Below are positions 30,051-38,654 of a stretch of DNA of 43,010 nucleotides, in pieces. The position numbers and the translations under genes are program-made. How positions within the stretch are numbered: the first letter of the stretch is position 1; each line of letters begins with the position of its first letter. The stretch comes from Modicisalibacter radicis. Lineage in GTDB: Bacteria; Pseudomonadota; Gammaproteobacteria; Pseudomonadales; Halomonadaceae. The notes under the pieces are model-generated. The model did no database searches and was not told the DNA's origin. It saw nothing but the letters and a program-made list of their open reading frames with translations. The stretch covers positions 1-43,010 of the forward strand of contig NZ_CAAHFN010000064.1 of the NCBI RefSeq assembly GCF_900961225.1, read 5' to 3'.

Positions 30051-33000
30051 GTGAGCGACACGATGCGTTTTCTTCGATTCCTGCGCTTGCTGAAAGGGTT
30101 CTGGCCGCTTTCAATCGTGCTGTGGCTGGCGGGGCTCGCGCTCTGCGTGCTGGTCATGCCGCTGCTGGTCGCCGAGCGCGAGCCGATCTTCATTGCCATG
30201 GCGCTGGTCACCGCGCTGTGGCTGCTGGTGGTGGTGATGCGCCAGTACCATCGCATCCGCGCCGAGCGCACCATCGAGAACCTGGTCGAGCTCGAGATGC
30301 ACCGCGAGGCCGCCGAGTCGGAACCCGGCGACTATCAGGTCCTGAGCGAGCGCCTCAAGCACGCCATGGCGATGCAGCGGGCGGCGCGTTCCGTCGATGG
30401 CGGCAAGGCCTCGCTCTACGAGCTGCCCTGGTATCTGGTCATCGGAATGGCGGCGTCGGGCAAGACGTCGCTGCTGACCCGCTCCTCGCTGTCGGCGACC
30501 ATGGCCGGCGGTGGCAACCTCTCCGCCGTCAGCGGCACCCAGCATTGCGACTGGTACTTCAGTCGGGAGGCGGTGATGATCGATACCGCCGGACGCTATC
30601 TGGTCGAGGACCGCCCAGCCAGCGAGTTCGCCGACTTCCTCAAGACCCTGCGCAAGCAGCGCCGCAAGCCCGCCATCAACGGGCTGGTGCTGCTGGTCAG
30701 TCTTCCGGAGCTGCTCGAGCAGTCGCGCCAGGAGGCCCATGCGCTGGCCGAGCGGCTGGTGTCGCGGGTCGCCGAGTATCGTCGCTGCCTGGGCGTCAAC
30801 CCGCCGGTCTATCTGTTTTTCAGCAAGACCGACCTGCTGCCCGGATTCACCCGCGCCTTCGAGACGCTGGATGCCAGCGAGCGCCAGCGTCCCTGGGGGT
30901 TGACCTTCTCGCTCGACGAATTGCACAAACAGGGCGTGATCCATGCCTTTCAGAAGCGCTTTCCGGGGCTGGTGACGGCGCTTCGCGAGCGCGTCGACCG
31001 GCGGGTAGTTGAAGAGGGTGGCGACGCCGACAGCGAACTGTTGCGCTTCCCCGACTATTTCGCCGAGCTGTTCGGCGTGCTGAGCGACTTCCTCGAGCAG
31101 TTCGACACGCACCGCAACGCCGGCCAGGGGCCCATCCTGCGTGGTTGCTATTTTACCAGCGCGTTGCAGGGCGGTCCCTCGCTGCCGGCGCTGCTCGACG
31201 AGCGAACCCGTGCCGAGTTCGCGCTCGCCGCCGAGCCCGCCCATGCAACATCCGCTGGCACGAGCGGGGAGAAAAGCTACTTCATCACCGACACCTTCCG
31301 CGAGGTGATATTCCCCGACCGCAACCTCGGACGCTATTACTCGCAGCAGGGCGAGCGCCGTTCCCTGCCGGGGTTCATGATCGGCACCGTCGGTGTGCTC
31401 GGGTTGGCCGCGATCGCCGCCCAGAGCTGGTCGGCCCACAACAACAAGCAATGGCTCGAGCGGATCGAGGCCGAGGTCGACGGGGTCGCGACGGATACTG
31501 GCGGTCGTCTCGATGCCAGGGCGCGCCGCGAGCTGCTCGACGACCTCGAGGAACAGTTGTCGGCGATCGAACGCCACCGCGACGCGGGCGTGCCGCTGGA
31601 ACTCGACCTCGGGCTGTATCGGGGCGCTGCGCTGCACGGGCCGCTCGAGCAGGCCTGGGCGACGCTGATGCGCCGCGATGTGCTGGAGCCGTTGCAGCGT
31701 CGCCTGGCGCGGCAGTTGCATTCGTTGGAAGACTTTTCCGAGCGGGCCGAGGGCATCGATACCGTCGGGCGGGGCGATACGGCGGTTGACGATGCCCCGG
31801 CGCGCGACGCCGATGCCCGGACGGCGGCCGCCGAGCGTGGCGAGGCGATCGGGCACGATGCGCTGGATCGCATGCAGGAACGCTCGACCTCGCGACCGAC
31901 ACTCGGCAGCGTGCCCACCAGCGCCTCGGAGTTGAGCGGCCGCGCGCGCAGCGAGCTGAGTTCGCGCACCACCGACAGTGCCCGTGATGCCTGGTATTCC
32001 GCGCGCAGCAATGCCGAAACGTCCCTCGAGGAGGGCTTGCGCGATCGCACGCGCCGTCTGGGGAGCGAGCTCGGTGACGGTGACGATGAGGGCGCCTCGA
32101 CATCGCTGCTTTCCGGCGAGCAGGGACCATCCCTGTCCGAGGAGATGCTGACCCGGCTTAGCCAGGCGGATGTCGAACGACTGATCGAGAGTTACTCCTC
32201 GCTCAAGCTGTATTTGATCCTCACCGATCCCGCCGCGCACCGGGACCAGGGCGATTTCGTCGCCTCGGCCCTGCCGCGGCTGTGGTCGGAGCATGCCGAA
32301 CGCCAGGGTCTGTCGATCCCGGGCGACAGCATCATGAAAAACGCCGCGCTCTATGTGCACTTCCTGCAGCAGGGTCGCGCGCCGGAGCTGCCCCGCGACG
32401 AAACCCTGGTCGCCGAGAGTCGCGAGAGGCTCAACGCCTTTTTGATCGACAGCAGCCTGGTCGACCGGGAGTACCTGCGCTACCAGCTCGAGGTCGAGGA
32501 GCGCTTTGATCCGTTGACGCTGTCGAGGATGGCGCCCGAGATGCCCGGGCGACTGCTCTACGCCAGTCGCGCGGTGCCGGCGTTCTATACCCGCCAGGTG
32601 TGGGACGAGTACCTGCGCCCGGCGATCATCGAGACCGTGTCCGGCGATCTGCAGCGCGAGTCCGACTGGGTGCTGGACGACGAGGACGCGGACGATGCCG
32701 TGCAGTCCAAGGCACGCTTCGTCAGCCAGTTGATGGCGCGCTACAAGCGTGATTACGCCATCGCCTGGGTGCGTTTCCTCGACAACACCCATGTCGCCAA
32801 TTTCGACACCCTCGACCAGGCCAGCCAACGTCTCGCCGAGCTCAGTGACCTGCAGGGTTCGCCGCTGCGGCGGGTCCTGGAAGCGGTCGAGGCGAATACC
32901 GGGTGGGACGATCCCCAGGCGAGGGACGGTGGCGATGGCGCCGACGGCAAGGCCCAGGATCAGAGTTTCTGGGGGCGCGTCATGAGCGTGTTCGACCCCG

Positions 33001-34058
33001 GCCAGGACGGCGCCCCCTCGGTCGATCCGGCGTCCCTGCCGCGTATCAACGACGGTGCCTTGACGCGTCACTTCCGTCCGGTGGCCCGGATGCTCTCCGC
33101 CGATGATGCCACCGGCAGCGACGACTCGATCCTGAACCAGTATCTGCTCGATCTGCGCCAGCTGAAGGTGCGCGTGGACAATGTGCGTAGCGCCCAGGAC
33201 GTTGGTCGCAGCAGCAAGGCGCTGATCATGGCCACGCTCTCCGGGCGGCCGACCGAGATCACTGCGCTGCGCAATTTCGTCGCCTCTCGCGTGGACACTT
33301 CCCGCGCCCCGTTGGTGCAGGCGCTGGAGCCGCTGTTCCGCGTACCGGTGGAAGATACCTGGACGGCACTCAATGGCCCGGCCCGTCGTCAGATCAACGT
33401 GGCCTGGGGCGACAAGGTCGTTACGCCGTGGGACCGGATGATCGCCGGGCGTTACCCGGTCAGCGACTCGGTCAACGAGGCCTCGGTGCGAGATCTGGAA
33501 CACTTCATCGATCCGGACCAGGGCGTGCTCTCGTCGTTCCGTCGCGAAGAGATCGGTGACCTGGCCGGGTCGAGTAGCGGCCAGCGCTCGCCCATGGTCG
33601 ACCCTCGGCTGCTTGCCAGCATCGATGACGCCACGGCGCTGGGCCGTGTGATCGACAGTCTGTCGGATCTGCACAACGGCTTCGAGGTGCAGATGAATCC
33701 GACCGCCGGGCTGACCGACATCATCCTGACCATCGACGGTCAGCGCCTGCACTATCGCAACAACACCCAATCCTGGGAGCGCATGACGTGGCCGGGGGAT
33801 GGCGAGTCGTTCGGCGCGCGGATGGACATCATCAACCGCGACGGCCAGCGTCACACGGTCTTCGACTATCCGAACCGCTGGGGATTCCTGCGCATGATCG
33901 AAAGCGCGCATATCGCGCCGATCGACAGCGCGCGGCAGCGTTTCAGCTGGCATACCTGGATGGGCACGGTGAGTTTCGACGTGCGCAACTTCGGTGGCGT
34001 GAAAGTATCCGATCTGCAGCGCATCAAGTCGCTTCGGATACCCGAGGTGGGCAGATGA
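30051..34058 (+). CDS. tssM: TssM (IcmF family) membrane-complex protein
   Basis: A 1335-aa IcmF/TssM. Two N-terminal membrane helices (about 18-40 and 45-62), a cytoplasmic NTPase-like domain with Walker A GMAASGKTSL (about 131-140) and IDTAGRY (about 177-183), a third membrane helix near 440-455 (FMIGTVGVLGLAAIAAQSW), then the periplasmic domain. An Ala-, Asp-, Arg- and Ser-rich stretch at about residues 562-700 makes it longer than usual TssM (about 1130-1200) and looks like a low-complexity insertion. The C-terminal beta-rich part ends SFDVRNFGGVKVSDLQRIKS. The start may be the GTG at 30051 or the ATG at 30063. It spans the periplasm and contacts TssJ and TssL. Confidence 0.95.
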   Translation: MSDTMRFLRFLRLLKGFWPLSIVLWLAGLALCVLVMPLLVAEREPIFIAMALVTALWLLVVVMRQYHRIRAERTIENLVELEMHREAAESEPGDYQVLSERLKHAMAMQRAARSVDGGKASLYELPWYLVIGMAASGKTSLLTRSSLSATMAGGGNLSAVSGTQHCDWYFSREAVMIDTAGRYLVEDRPASEFADFLKTLRKQRRKPAINGLVLLVSLPELLEQSRQEAHALAERLVSRVAEYRRCLGVNPPVYLFFSKTDLLPGFTRAFETLDASERQRPWGLTFSLDELHKQGVIHAFQKRFPGLVTALRERVDRRVVEEGGDADSELLRFPDYFAELFGVLSDFLEQFDTHRNAGQGPILRGCYFTSALQGGPSLPALLDERTRAEFALAAEPAHATSAGTSGEKSYFITDTFREVIFPDRNLGRYYSQQGERRSLPGFMIGTVGVLGLAAIAAQSWSAHNNKQWLERIEAEVDGVATDTGGRLDARARRELLDDLEEQLSAIERHRDAGVPLELDLGLYRGAALHGPLEQAWATLMRRDVLEPLQRRLARQLHSLEDFSERAEGIDTVGRGDTAVDDAPARDADARTAAAERGEAIGHDALDRMQERSTSRPTLGSVPTSASELSGRARSELSSRTTDSARDAWYSARSNAETSLEEGLRDRTRRLGSELGDGDDEGASTSLLSGEQGPSLSEEMLTRLSQADVERLIESYSSLKLYLILTDPAAHRDQGDFVASALPRLWSEHAERQGLSIPGDSIMKNAALYVHFLQQGRAPELPRDETLVAESRERLNAFLIDSSLVDREYLRYQLEVEERFDPLTLSRMAPEMPGRLLYASRAVPAFYTRQVWDEYLRPAIIETVSGDLQRESDWVLDDEDADDAVQSKARFVSQLMARYKRDYAIAWVRFLDNTHVANFDTLDQASQRLAELSDLQGSPLRRVLEAVEANTGWDDPQARDGGDGADGKAQDQSFWGRVMSVFDPGQDGAPSVDPASLPRINDGALTRHFRPVARMLSADDATGSDDSILNQYLLDLRQLKVRVDNVRSAQDVGRSSKALIMATLSGRPTEITALRNFVASRVDTSRAPLVQALEPLFRVPVEDTWTALNGPARRQINVAWGDKVVTPWDRMIAGRYPVSDSVNEASVRDLEHFIDPDQGVLSSFRREEIGDLAGSSSGQRSPMVDPRLLASIDDATALGRVIDSLSDLHNGFEVQMNPTAGLTDIILTIDGQRLHYRNNTQSWERMTWPGDGESFGARMDIINRDGQRHTVFDYPNRWGFLRMIESAHIAPIDSARQRFSWHTWMGTVSFDVRNFGGVKVSDLQRIKSLRIPEVGR

Positions 34059-34074
34059 CGAGCGGGGAGTCGGC

Positions 34075-35004
34075 ATGATCGGCTGCTTTGGCAAGATTCC
34101 CGCCGAGGCGGATTTCGTGGGGGTGAATGCCGCCGGCGCGGTGATTCAGGAGCTCGACCAGTGGTTGCAGAGCGCATTGCTCAGGTTCCTCGATCACGAG
34201 GACTGGAAGTGCCGTTTCGACGCCCTGCCGGTCTGCTTCTTCAATTATCACGCCCGCGACGGCAGCGACGTGATGGGCGCGATGATCAGCTCGGAGGACG
34301 CCTCGGGGCGGCGTTACCCGTTCTTCATCTTCCAGATGCTCAAGGCGGCAGGTCGACCGGCGGTATTGCCCTGCATCAACACACTGGGAGAGATCTTCGC
34401 CGGTCAGGCGCGGGAGATTCTCACCGACGCGGTGTACGGGGCATCGCCCATCGATCCGGTCGCGGCCCTCGGCGAGCTGCGCGTCCTGAACGAGCAGGAT
34501 CTCGCGCTGTATCAGCGGATCCATGCGCGTTTCCTGCAGGACTACAGCTACCAGGACGTCGCCAAGGCCCTTGAGTCGGGCTGGCCGGAGTTCGTCAGCG
34601 GGGCCTGCCTGCATCGGCTGTACTACGCCCTGGAGCGCTGGAATGCGGGAAGTACTCAAGCGGTGATGCTGCCGCTGCCGGCGGAGCGCGGGTTGAAAAG
34701 GCCGGTGGCGGATCTCTGGCAGCGGTGGCTGGGCAGCGCCTGCGCCGGCGGCACGCCGGTCATGAGCCTGTTGATCGACGACTTCATGCGGCCGCGACTG
34801 CTGCTGATGCCGGTCTGGCAGAGCGCCGAGCAGTTCTTCGAGGTGCTGTCCGATCCCGACGACCGACGGCTGTGTATCGACGTGCTGTCGCCGTTCGCCG
34901 CTGACGAGCCGCATCCGGGCACCTTGCCGCTGCCGGATGTGCGGTTGAGTCTGGCCGATTTCATGGTCCGTTTTCCGCGCGGCGGCGCGCCATTGATTGA
35001 ATGA
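34075..35004 (+). CDS. tagF: TagF family T6SS regulator
   Basis: A 309-aa protein with the TagF/ImpM N-terminus MIGCFGKIPAEADFVGVNAAG and the family segment FFNYHARDGSDVMGAMISSE followed by DASGRRYPFFIF. In Pseudomonas and Agrobacterium TagF represses T6SS assembly post-translationally by binding Fha or acting on the membrane complex. Neither Fha nor the PpkA/PppA pair is in this window, so any phosphorylation circuit would have to be encoded elsewhere. GGGGAG lies 5 nt before the ATG. Here it stands as a separate gene between two IcmF-type genes. Confidence 0.9.
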   Translation: MIGCFGKIPAEADFVGVNAAGAVIQELDQWLQSALLRFLDHEDWKCRFDALPVCFFNYHARDGSDVMGAMISSEDASGRRYPFFIFQMLKAAGRPAVLPCINTLGEIFAGQAREILTDAVYGASPIDPVAALGELRVLNEQDLALYQRIHARFLQDYSYQDVAKALESGWPEFVSGACLHRLYYALERWNAGSTQAVMLPLPAERGLKRPVADLWQRWLGSACAGGTPVMSLLIDDFMRPRLLLMPVWQSAEQFFEVLSDPDDRRLCIDVLSPFAADEPHPGTLPLPDVRLSLADFMVRFPRGGAPLIE

Positions 35005-35023
35005 ATTCGAGCAGGTCGTACCG

Positions 35024-37516
35024 ATGAAACGTTTCAGATTCGCCTACCTGAAGTACCTTTTCTTCAAGTACCAGCCCTATGTGCTGGGGCTTCTCTTCTT
35101 TGCGGCCATCTTCCTGGTCTGGTGGGGCGGCGTGGCACTCGGCTTCTCGTCGCTGGCCAGTCTGCTGGCCGGCATGGTGCTGTTCCTGCTGGTCTCGGCG
35201 TTCTACGTGCTGCTGCTCTATCGCGGCGTGGGACAGAAGCGCAATCTTGAGCACCTGTTGATCGAGGACGCCGATGCCGCCGTGCTCGAGGCGAGCCCGC
35301 AGGACCGCGAGGAGATCGGTCTCTTGCGCGAACGCCTGCTGAAGACGATCGAGCGGCTCAAGCACAGCGGTGACGGGGAGGGCAGGCGTGGGCGCGATGC
35401 GCTCTATGCCTTGCCGTGGTACATGATCGTGGGCCAGCCCGCGGCGGGCAAGAGCACCATGGTGTACCAGTCCGGCCTCAACTTTCCCTTCGCCGAGCGC
35501 GAGAACGCGCGGGTGGCCGGCATGGGCGGAACGCGCCATTGCGACTGGTTCTTCAGTTCGGACGCCATCCTGCTGGATACCGCCGGGCGCTACATGAGCA
35601 GCGAGGAGGAAGCCGGCAAATGGAAAGGCTTTCTCTCGCTTCTCAAGCAGCATCGTCGGCGCTGCCCGCTCAATGGCCTGATCGTCGCGGTCAACATCAG
35701 CGATGTAGTCCAGGCCAGCGACAGTGAGCGCGGCAATCTGGCGCGTCGGCTGCGCGAGCGTATCCAGGAGGCACGCGATCATCTCGAGGCGCGTCTACCG
35801 ATCTATCTGGTCTTCACCAAGTGCGACCTGATCGAAGGTTTCACGACCTTTTTCGAGCGTCTCGATCCCCAGCATCGCAGCGATGTGCTTGGCCACACCT
35901 TCCCGCACCAGCAGCCCGATGACGTCGACTGGGGGCAGCGGTTCGACGCCGCCCTGGACGCTATCTGCCGTCACTGGCTGGCGGTCGGCGACGACGAGAT
36001 CGTGCATGGCGACATCGCCGACCCCCGGCGCGATGCCGCGGCATTCCGCTTTCCCCTGGAACTGGCGGCGATGCGTGGCTCATTGAGGCACTTCGTCGAG
36101 GCGCTGACCAACGCCAATCCCTATCAGAGTGCGCCGCTGCTGCGTGGCTTCTATTTCGTCAGCGCGCTCCAGGAAGGTGACGTCATCGAAGGGGAGCACG
36201 CCAATCGCGTCGGCCGTCACTTCGCCCTGGCCAGGCCCGAATCCCTGGTGGCGGAACGCGTCAATCATCCCTTCTTCATCGCCAACCTGTTCCGTCAGGT
36301 CATCGTCGCCGATCAGCACCTGGCCGGGCTCTATGCGGGCGATAGCCGCGGGCGGCGGCGCAAGCTGCGCTGGACCCTGGTGGCCGGCGTGGCAGGCATG
36401 GCGATGTGCGCGCTCTGGATCACCTCGGCGGTGCGCAATCACGGCGAGATAGCGACGTTTTCCCAGGCACTGAACGAGGCCCACGCCCAGGACGTCGAAA
36501 GCACCGGGCAATATGCCCGGTGGGCGAGTCTGGATACGCTGCGCGAGTGGGGCAGCCATTACTACCAGCGGCGGCACGGCGCTGGCGTGCCCTGGTCGAT
36601 GGGCTGGGGCCTCTATCAGGGCGAGGCGATCGAGCCGGTGGTCCGCGAACGCTACTTCTCATGGCTCCAGCCCGTGATGCTCGATCCGGTCGAGCGCAAC
36701 CTCACCCGGTCGCTGTTCGCGCTGACCACGATCGGCGTCTATCGGCGCAGCAGCGAAGAGTTGCATCCGGTCGACGGCCCCGAAACCGTGGCGCCCTATG
36801 CCCGTCCCAAGGACAACAGCGCCGAGTCGTTGGCCAAGTTCGGCCGCACGACCCTCGATACCTATCTGATGCTGTCCGATTTCCCGCGCGGGGAGATCGA
36901 CTCGGGCGAACTGCGTGCCCGGCTGCCCGCGTTCTGGTATCCCGCCATCCAGCGCCGCACCGCGACCCGGATCGACGAACGACAGGCGGACTATGACTAC
37001 GCCGGTCGCCAGATCGACTTCTACAGCCGGCAGATAAGCGAGCCGGACGTACCGCGCATCGCATCCAACGCCTTCCTGATATCGAGCAGTCGCAACTACA
37101 TCGATGGCCTGCTCGAGCAGACCCTGACCAGCACCGAAACCATCGTGCTGGAATCGGACACCCTGTTCGCCTTCGGGCGTGGCGACTACGCGGGCTTGCA
37201 GAAGGCGGGGCAGGAGACGCTGGACGAGCTAGCCGAGCGCTTGCTCAACACCCAGGATCTCGGGCAGATCCTGATCACCGGGCATGCCGACCCCATCGGC
37301 AATGAAGCGCACAACCGGCAACTGTCGCTGCAGCGCGCCATGACCGTTCGCCAGTATCTGGTCGGCAAGGGGGTGCCCGCCGGGCTGATAGAGGCCAAGG
37401 GCGTGGGCAGCGAGCGGCCGCTGGTGTCCTGCGACCGCAGTCAGCCCAGGGCGCGGCTGATCGAGTGTCTGGCGCCGAATCGCCGGGTCGAGATCGAGGT
37501 CAGGAAGCAACAATGA
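35024..37516 (+). CDS. IcmF (TssM-like) paralogue fused to a C-terminal OmpA peptidoglycan-binding domain
   Basis: An 830-aa protein. Two N-terminal membrane helices (about 14-70) and a cytoplasmic IcmF-like NTPase domain with Walker A GQPAAGKSTM (about 136-145) and LLDTAGRY (about 184-191). A third membrane helix lies near 449-470 (WTLVAGVAGMAMCALWI), with a shorter periplasmic part than TssM. An OmpA/MotB-type domain follows at about 708-828, with DTLFAFGRGDYA, ILITGHADPIGNEAHNRQLS and RRVEIEVRKQ. The large TssM periplasmic domain that binds TssJ is missing. It probably anchors the complex to the cell wall, a job done in other systems by TagL or an evolved TssL; TssL here lacks that domain. 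The ATG at 35024 has AGG 8 nt before it; a TTG at 34997 overlaps tagF. Confidence 0.9.
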   Translation: MKRFRFAYLKYLFFKYQPYVLGLLFFAAIFLVWWGGVALGFSSLASLLAGMVLFLLVSAFYVLLLYRGVGQKRNLEHLLIEDADAAVLEASPQDREEIGLLRERLLKTIERLKHSGDGEGRRGRDALYALPWYMIVGQPAAGKSTMVYQSGLNFPFAERENARVAGMGGTRHCDWFFSSDAILLDTAGRYMSSEEEAGKWKGFLSLLKQHRRRCPLNGLIVAVNISDVVQASDSERGNLARRLRERIQEARDHLEARLPIYLVFTKCDLIEGFTTFFERLDPQHRSDVLGHTFPHQQPDDVDWGQRFDAALDAICRHWLAVGDDEIVHGDIADPRRDAAAFRFPLELAAMRGSLRHFVEALTNANPYQSAPLLRGFYFVSALQEGDVIEGEHANRVGRHFALARPESLVAERVNHPFFIANLFRQVIVADQHLAGLYAGDSRGRRRKLRWTLVAGVAGMAMCALWITSAVRNHGEIATFSQALNEAHAQDVESTGQYARWASLDTLREWGSHYYQRRHGAGVPWSMGWGLYQGEAIEPVVRERYFSWLQPVMLDPVERNLTRSLFALTTIGVYRRSSEELHPVDGPETVAPYARPKDNSAESLAKFGRTTLDTYLMLSDFPRGEIDSGELRARLPAFWYPAIQRRTATRIDERQADYDYAGRQIDFYSRQISEPDVPRIASNAFLISSSRNYIDGLLEQTLTSTETIVLESDTLFAFGRGDYAGLQKAGQETLDELAERLLNTQDLGQILITGHADPIGNEAHNRQLSLQRAMTVRQYLVGKGVPAGLIEAKGVGSERPLVSCDRSQPRARLIECLAPNRRVEIEVRKQQ

Positions 37517-37642
37517 GTCACGGGGCGTACGCCGGGGCAGCCAGGCACTGCGTGGGCGGTGGAGTACTCTCGACGCTTCTGGATGGATTTTTCCCGGAGC
37601 AGGCTTTAGGAGAAATAGGTAATTCCTTGTAGGAGATTTGCC

Positions 37643-37747
37643 ATGGTTGATGTCAGTGATTTCGGAAATTTGCCGGCAGGCTTGCGGAGTCAACCCGGAT
37701 GGGTTTCGATTGTCATTCCCCATGGGCATGTTCTCAATGGCCAATGA
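37643..37747 (+). CDS. Candidate small ORF (34 aa) upstream of hcp
   Basis: ATG at 37643 with AGGAG 7 nt upstream, coding for MVDVSDFGNLPAGLR and then a mixed hydrophobic end closing at TGA 37745-37747. No family is recognised and no signal peptide or membrane helix is visible. It lies in the 385-bp gap between the IcmF-OmpA gene and hcp (37517-37901). The rest of the gap holds an AT-rich tract (about 37741-37790) and a possible promoter but no other gene that I can support. Codon positions have not been tested, so the good ribosome site is the main evidence. Confidence 0.3.
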   Translation: MVDVSDFGNLPAGLRSQPGWVSIVIPHGHVLNGQ

Positions 37748-37844
37748 AATCATTTTGTTAAATGGCTATTTCGATTCATTTTCGCTGCCATGAGCGGCGA
37801 GCGAAGGGTGACGTTGAGTCACGAATTGCGGGTTGATGCCACCC

Positions 37845-37858
37845 TGGCACCGATTCGC
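37845..37858 (+). promoter_or_regulatory. Weak sigma-54-like element before hcp
   Basis: TGGCACCGATTCGC resembles the -24/-12 consensus TGGCACG-N4-TTGC, but GG and GC are 9 rather than 10 nt apart and the -12 part is CGC. hcp genes in several bacteria use sigma-54. The one-base deficit makes this doubtful. Confidence 0.2.
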
Positions 37859-37901
37859 GAAGGCGGCTTTTTCCAGCTAGAAACCAGGAGAATCAAGTAA
37901 A

Positions 37902-38432
37902 ATGGCATTCGATGCATATCTCAAGATCGACGGTATTCCCGGCGAGAGCCTCGATGACAAGCACCCGGACTGGATCGAGCTGAAAAGCTTCGACTTCGGT
38001 GCCAGCCAGGCGACGTCGGCCACCGCAAGCTCCTCAGGCGGCGCCTCTGCCGAGCGCGTCAACCTGAGCGAATTCCGCATCCAGAAATTCGTCGACAAGG
38101 CTTCCGCCAAGTTGTTCGAATCCTGCTGCAAGGGCCAGCACATCAAGGAAGTGGTACTGCATGTCAACCGCGCCGGTGGTGACAAGGTGCGCTACCTGGA
38201 AATCAAGCTGGAAGAAGTGATCGTGTCGTCCACCGAGATGGAAGGCACCTCCACGGCCACCGGCTTCGAGCAGAGCGAAAACGAAGATAGCCACGATCTA
38301 CCGTACGAGACCGTCAAGTTCAACTACGCGCGGATCAAGATCACCTACACCCAGCAGAAGCGTTCCGATGGCCAGGGTGGCGGCAACGTCGCGGGCGGCT
38401 GGGACCGCACGCGCAACAAGGTTTACGCCTAA
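37902..38432 (+). CDS. hcp: Hcp tube protein (TssD)
   Basis: A 176-aa Hcp. It starts MAFDAYLKIDGIPGESLDDKH and has DWIELKSFDFGASQ, FRIQKFVDKASAKLFESCCKGQ, EVVLHVNRAGGDKVRYLEIKLEEVIVSS and the C-terminal VKFNYARIKITYTQQ. Hcp hexamers stack into the inner tube and are secreted. A strong hairpin follows the gene, and a 385-bp gap precedes it, so hcp is probably expressed as its own abundant message within the rightward block. AGGAG lies 11 nt before the ATG, a slightly long spacing. Confidence 0.97.
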   Translation: MAFDAYLKIDGIPGESLDDKHPDWIELKSFDFGASQATSATASSSGGASAERVNLSEFRIQKFVDKASAKLFESCCKGQHIKEVVLHVNRAGGDKVRYLEIKLEEVIVSSTEMEGTSTATGFEQSENEDSHDLPYETVKFNYARIKITYTQQKRSDGQGGGNVAGGWDRTRNKVYA

Positions 38433-38461
38433 GTCGCGTCGCCGTTCTCGCGAGCGGTTCA

Positions 38462-38505
38462 ACGACACGTCCACCGGCCACCGCTGCGGCCGGTGGACGT
38501 GTCGT
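38462..38505 (+). terminator. Hairpin terminator after hcp
   Basis: Perfect 18-bp stem: the left arm at 38462-38479 (starts ACGACACG, ends ACCGGCC) pairs with 38488-38505, with an 8-nt loop. It begins 29 nt after the hcp stop. The following bases CCCTCGTTT contain only a short T tract, so termination may be partial, with read-through to tssA. Confidence 0.75.
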
Positions 38506-38654
38506 CCCTCGTTTGGCGTACATGAGCGTTGGTTGACCCAGGCAGGTCATGTCGCTCGCCGAGTGATATTGCCTTCTCTGCGTGAATCAATGCCGCCGCT
38601 GGCCGGACAACGCCGAAGTCCGCCGTGGCCCGGAATGAGCATGAGGTCGAAGAC

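Noticed and set aside
30111..34094. A 1327-codon open frame on the minus strand opposite tssM
   Set aside because: It is an antisense shadow of GC-rich tssM; composition is Arg/Gln/His-rich with no recognisable domain.
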